From assembly GCA_963971405.1 (NCBI GenBank), contig OZ020491.1, positions 9,914,855 to 9,978,854 of the forward strand: a DNA stretch of 64,000 bases. Reading direction: 5' to 3'. The notes under the pieces are model-generated. The model worked only from the letters and a program-made list of their open reading frames with translations, did not search any database and was not told the origin of the DNA. A program made the translations under genes and the position numbers. How positions within the stretch are numbered: position 1 is the stretch's first letter; every line of letters begins with the position of its first letter. Positions 63,259 to 64,000 of the stretch are shown here, one piece after another. Source of the DNA: Psococerastis gibbosa (taxonomy: Eukaryota > Arthropoda > Insecta > Psocodea > Psocidae).

Positions 63259-63750
63259 CGGGGTCTCCCAACCTGTGGTGCGTGGACAACCGATGATCCA
63301 CAGACATATATCAGGTGGTCCACGGGCCAAAGTAAGAAATAAGAAAATAAAACAGCTGAGTTATTATGAAATAAAGTACAGCAAGTCTTGGCACTGAACT
63401 ACAAAATCCGCCCGATACCAGTTTTTGACACTTAATCAAATATTAGCATGTAATTGTTGGCACAAGCTACCAGCAGCCTGATCGAGGCGATTATAATACC
63501 GGGGTTAAATAAATACCCTAGGTTTACAACTGTAAACAAACAAATTTTGAATAGCACTCTCTATTATAAAGTTATCTTGTTTACATTTTTATTACCAGGG
63601 GATTAAATAAATACCTGTATAGAATCGCCTCGATCAGGCTGCTGATCTTGGTTTTAGAATTTAACGATTTTCCTATCACAGCCATGGGGGTCCACGGAAA
63701 ATCATAAAATAATCTGGTGGTCCACTGACAAAAAAGTTTGGGAACCCCTA
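63259..63750. mobile_element. hAT element with a nested palindromic insertion
   Basis: Ends CGGGGTCTCCCAACCTGTGG and AGTTTGGGAACCCCTA; flanks GTTGTAAT (63251-63258) and GTCATAAT (63751-63758), 6 of 8. It is homologous to 2362-2673 along its length (AGTAAGAAAT(C/A)AGAAAATAAA and ACAGCTGAGTTATTA), with the M4 element inserted at 63471-63644. More diverged and older than the 2362 copy. Confidence 0.88.
63471..63644. mobile_element. M4 palindromic element (174 bp) inside hAT
   Basis: Ends CAGCAGCCTGATCGAGGCGA and TCGCCTCGATCAGGCTGCTG are perfect complements over 20 bp, and pairing continues to TATAATACCGGGGTTAAATA. The empty site at 2580 reads CTACTTGATCTTGG against CTAC-element-ATCTTGG here, so insertion left little or no duplication. 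The core GAATAGCACTCTCTATTATA is shared with 23410-23658. Confidence 0.88.
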
Positions 63751-64000
63751 GTCATAATGACAATTTAGGCTACCTACGTAAATTTTTATGATGTAGGCCT
63801 AGTGACAATTTATTACGATAAATCACTTTCGCCTGAAACGTGCTCTCTTACTCATTAAAAGAAATTACACATCAAAGTTAGTTCGTGATGTAAATGATAT
63901 GATCGCATTAGACTTACAAGGAATAGGAATGTTGTGCAAGACTTCTAATAAAACATTGGTTAGTTACAGTATGTACCCAACACAAGAACTCATTATTTAT
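63751..64000. other. No recognised feature
   Basis: AT-rich end of the window with nothing supported. Confidence 0.4.

Overview
This is a gene-poor, AT-rich piece of an animal nuclear genome, most likely an invertebrate and probably an arthropod. The window has no bacterial-style coding density and no confident host exon. Nearly every recognisable segment is a transposable element, a tandem repeat or a decayed fragment of one. The arthropod guess rests on the style of the LINE protein ends (for example the SWLKNLRPWFGN-type C-terminus) and on the mix of tRNA-headed SINEs with short hAT-type elements. Lineage cannot be fixed by eye.

Four classes of mobile DNA interleave across the window. (1) Non-LTR retrotransposons (LINEs) appear only as short 3' ends, 5' truncated. 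Five insertions carry clear 11-16 bp target-site duplications (4213-4519, 15304-15574, 17697-18015, 21398-21661, 23859-24662), and several end in (AAG)n. (2) A tRNA-Glu-like SINE ('SINE-1') is present in about 14 copies on both strands, each with a (TTTA)n-type tail. Other tRNA-like heads and three further dispersed families (called S2, R3 and R5 here) accompany it. (3) About 18 short non-autonomous DNA elements have CAG/CAA...CTG/TTG-type ends and mostly 8-bp target duplications, so they are hAT-like. Many carry long G or C runs just inside their ends. (4) A ~391-bp foldback family with TTA/TAA flanks (PIF/Harbinger-like) has two nested pairs of inverted repeats, with three full copies, one truncated copy and one scrap.

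The layout is nested. A MITE (miniature inverted-repeat element) sits in a LINE at 76-198. One MITE sits in a tRNA-like palindrome (5201-5391) and another in an S2 repeat (9553-9935). A 694-bp hAT element splits a SINE-1 (19970-20663). A MITE lies in another MITE that is itself internally duplicated (23083-23660). A LINE lies in an S2 repeat (23859-24662). A palindromic element lies in a hAT element whose uninterrupted relative is also in the window (63259-63750 against 2362-2673). Tandem arrays lie at 28863-30260, 31828-32216, 36853-37169 and 59896-60392, and a ~390-bp GAA/GAT microsatellite at 42072-42460.

The only stretch that reads like protein without matching a mobile element is at 33302-33640 on the minus strand: an acidic/basic open frame broken by one stop. 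A 190-bp inverted repeat at 40784-40973 encloses a hammerhead-ribozyme-like core. Because the elements are remnants of independent insertions, no gene pathway or operon-like cooperation can be described. Individual dating, family names and host function need comparison with other copies in the genome.
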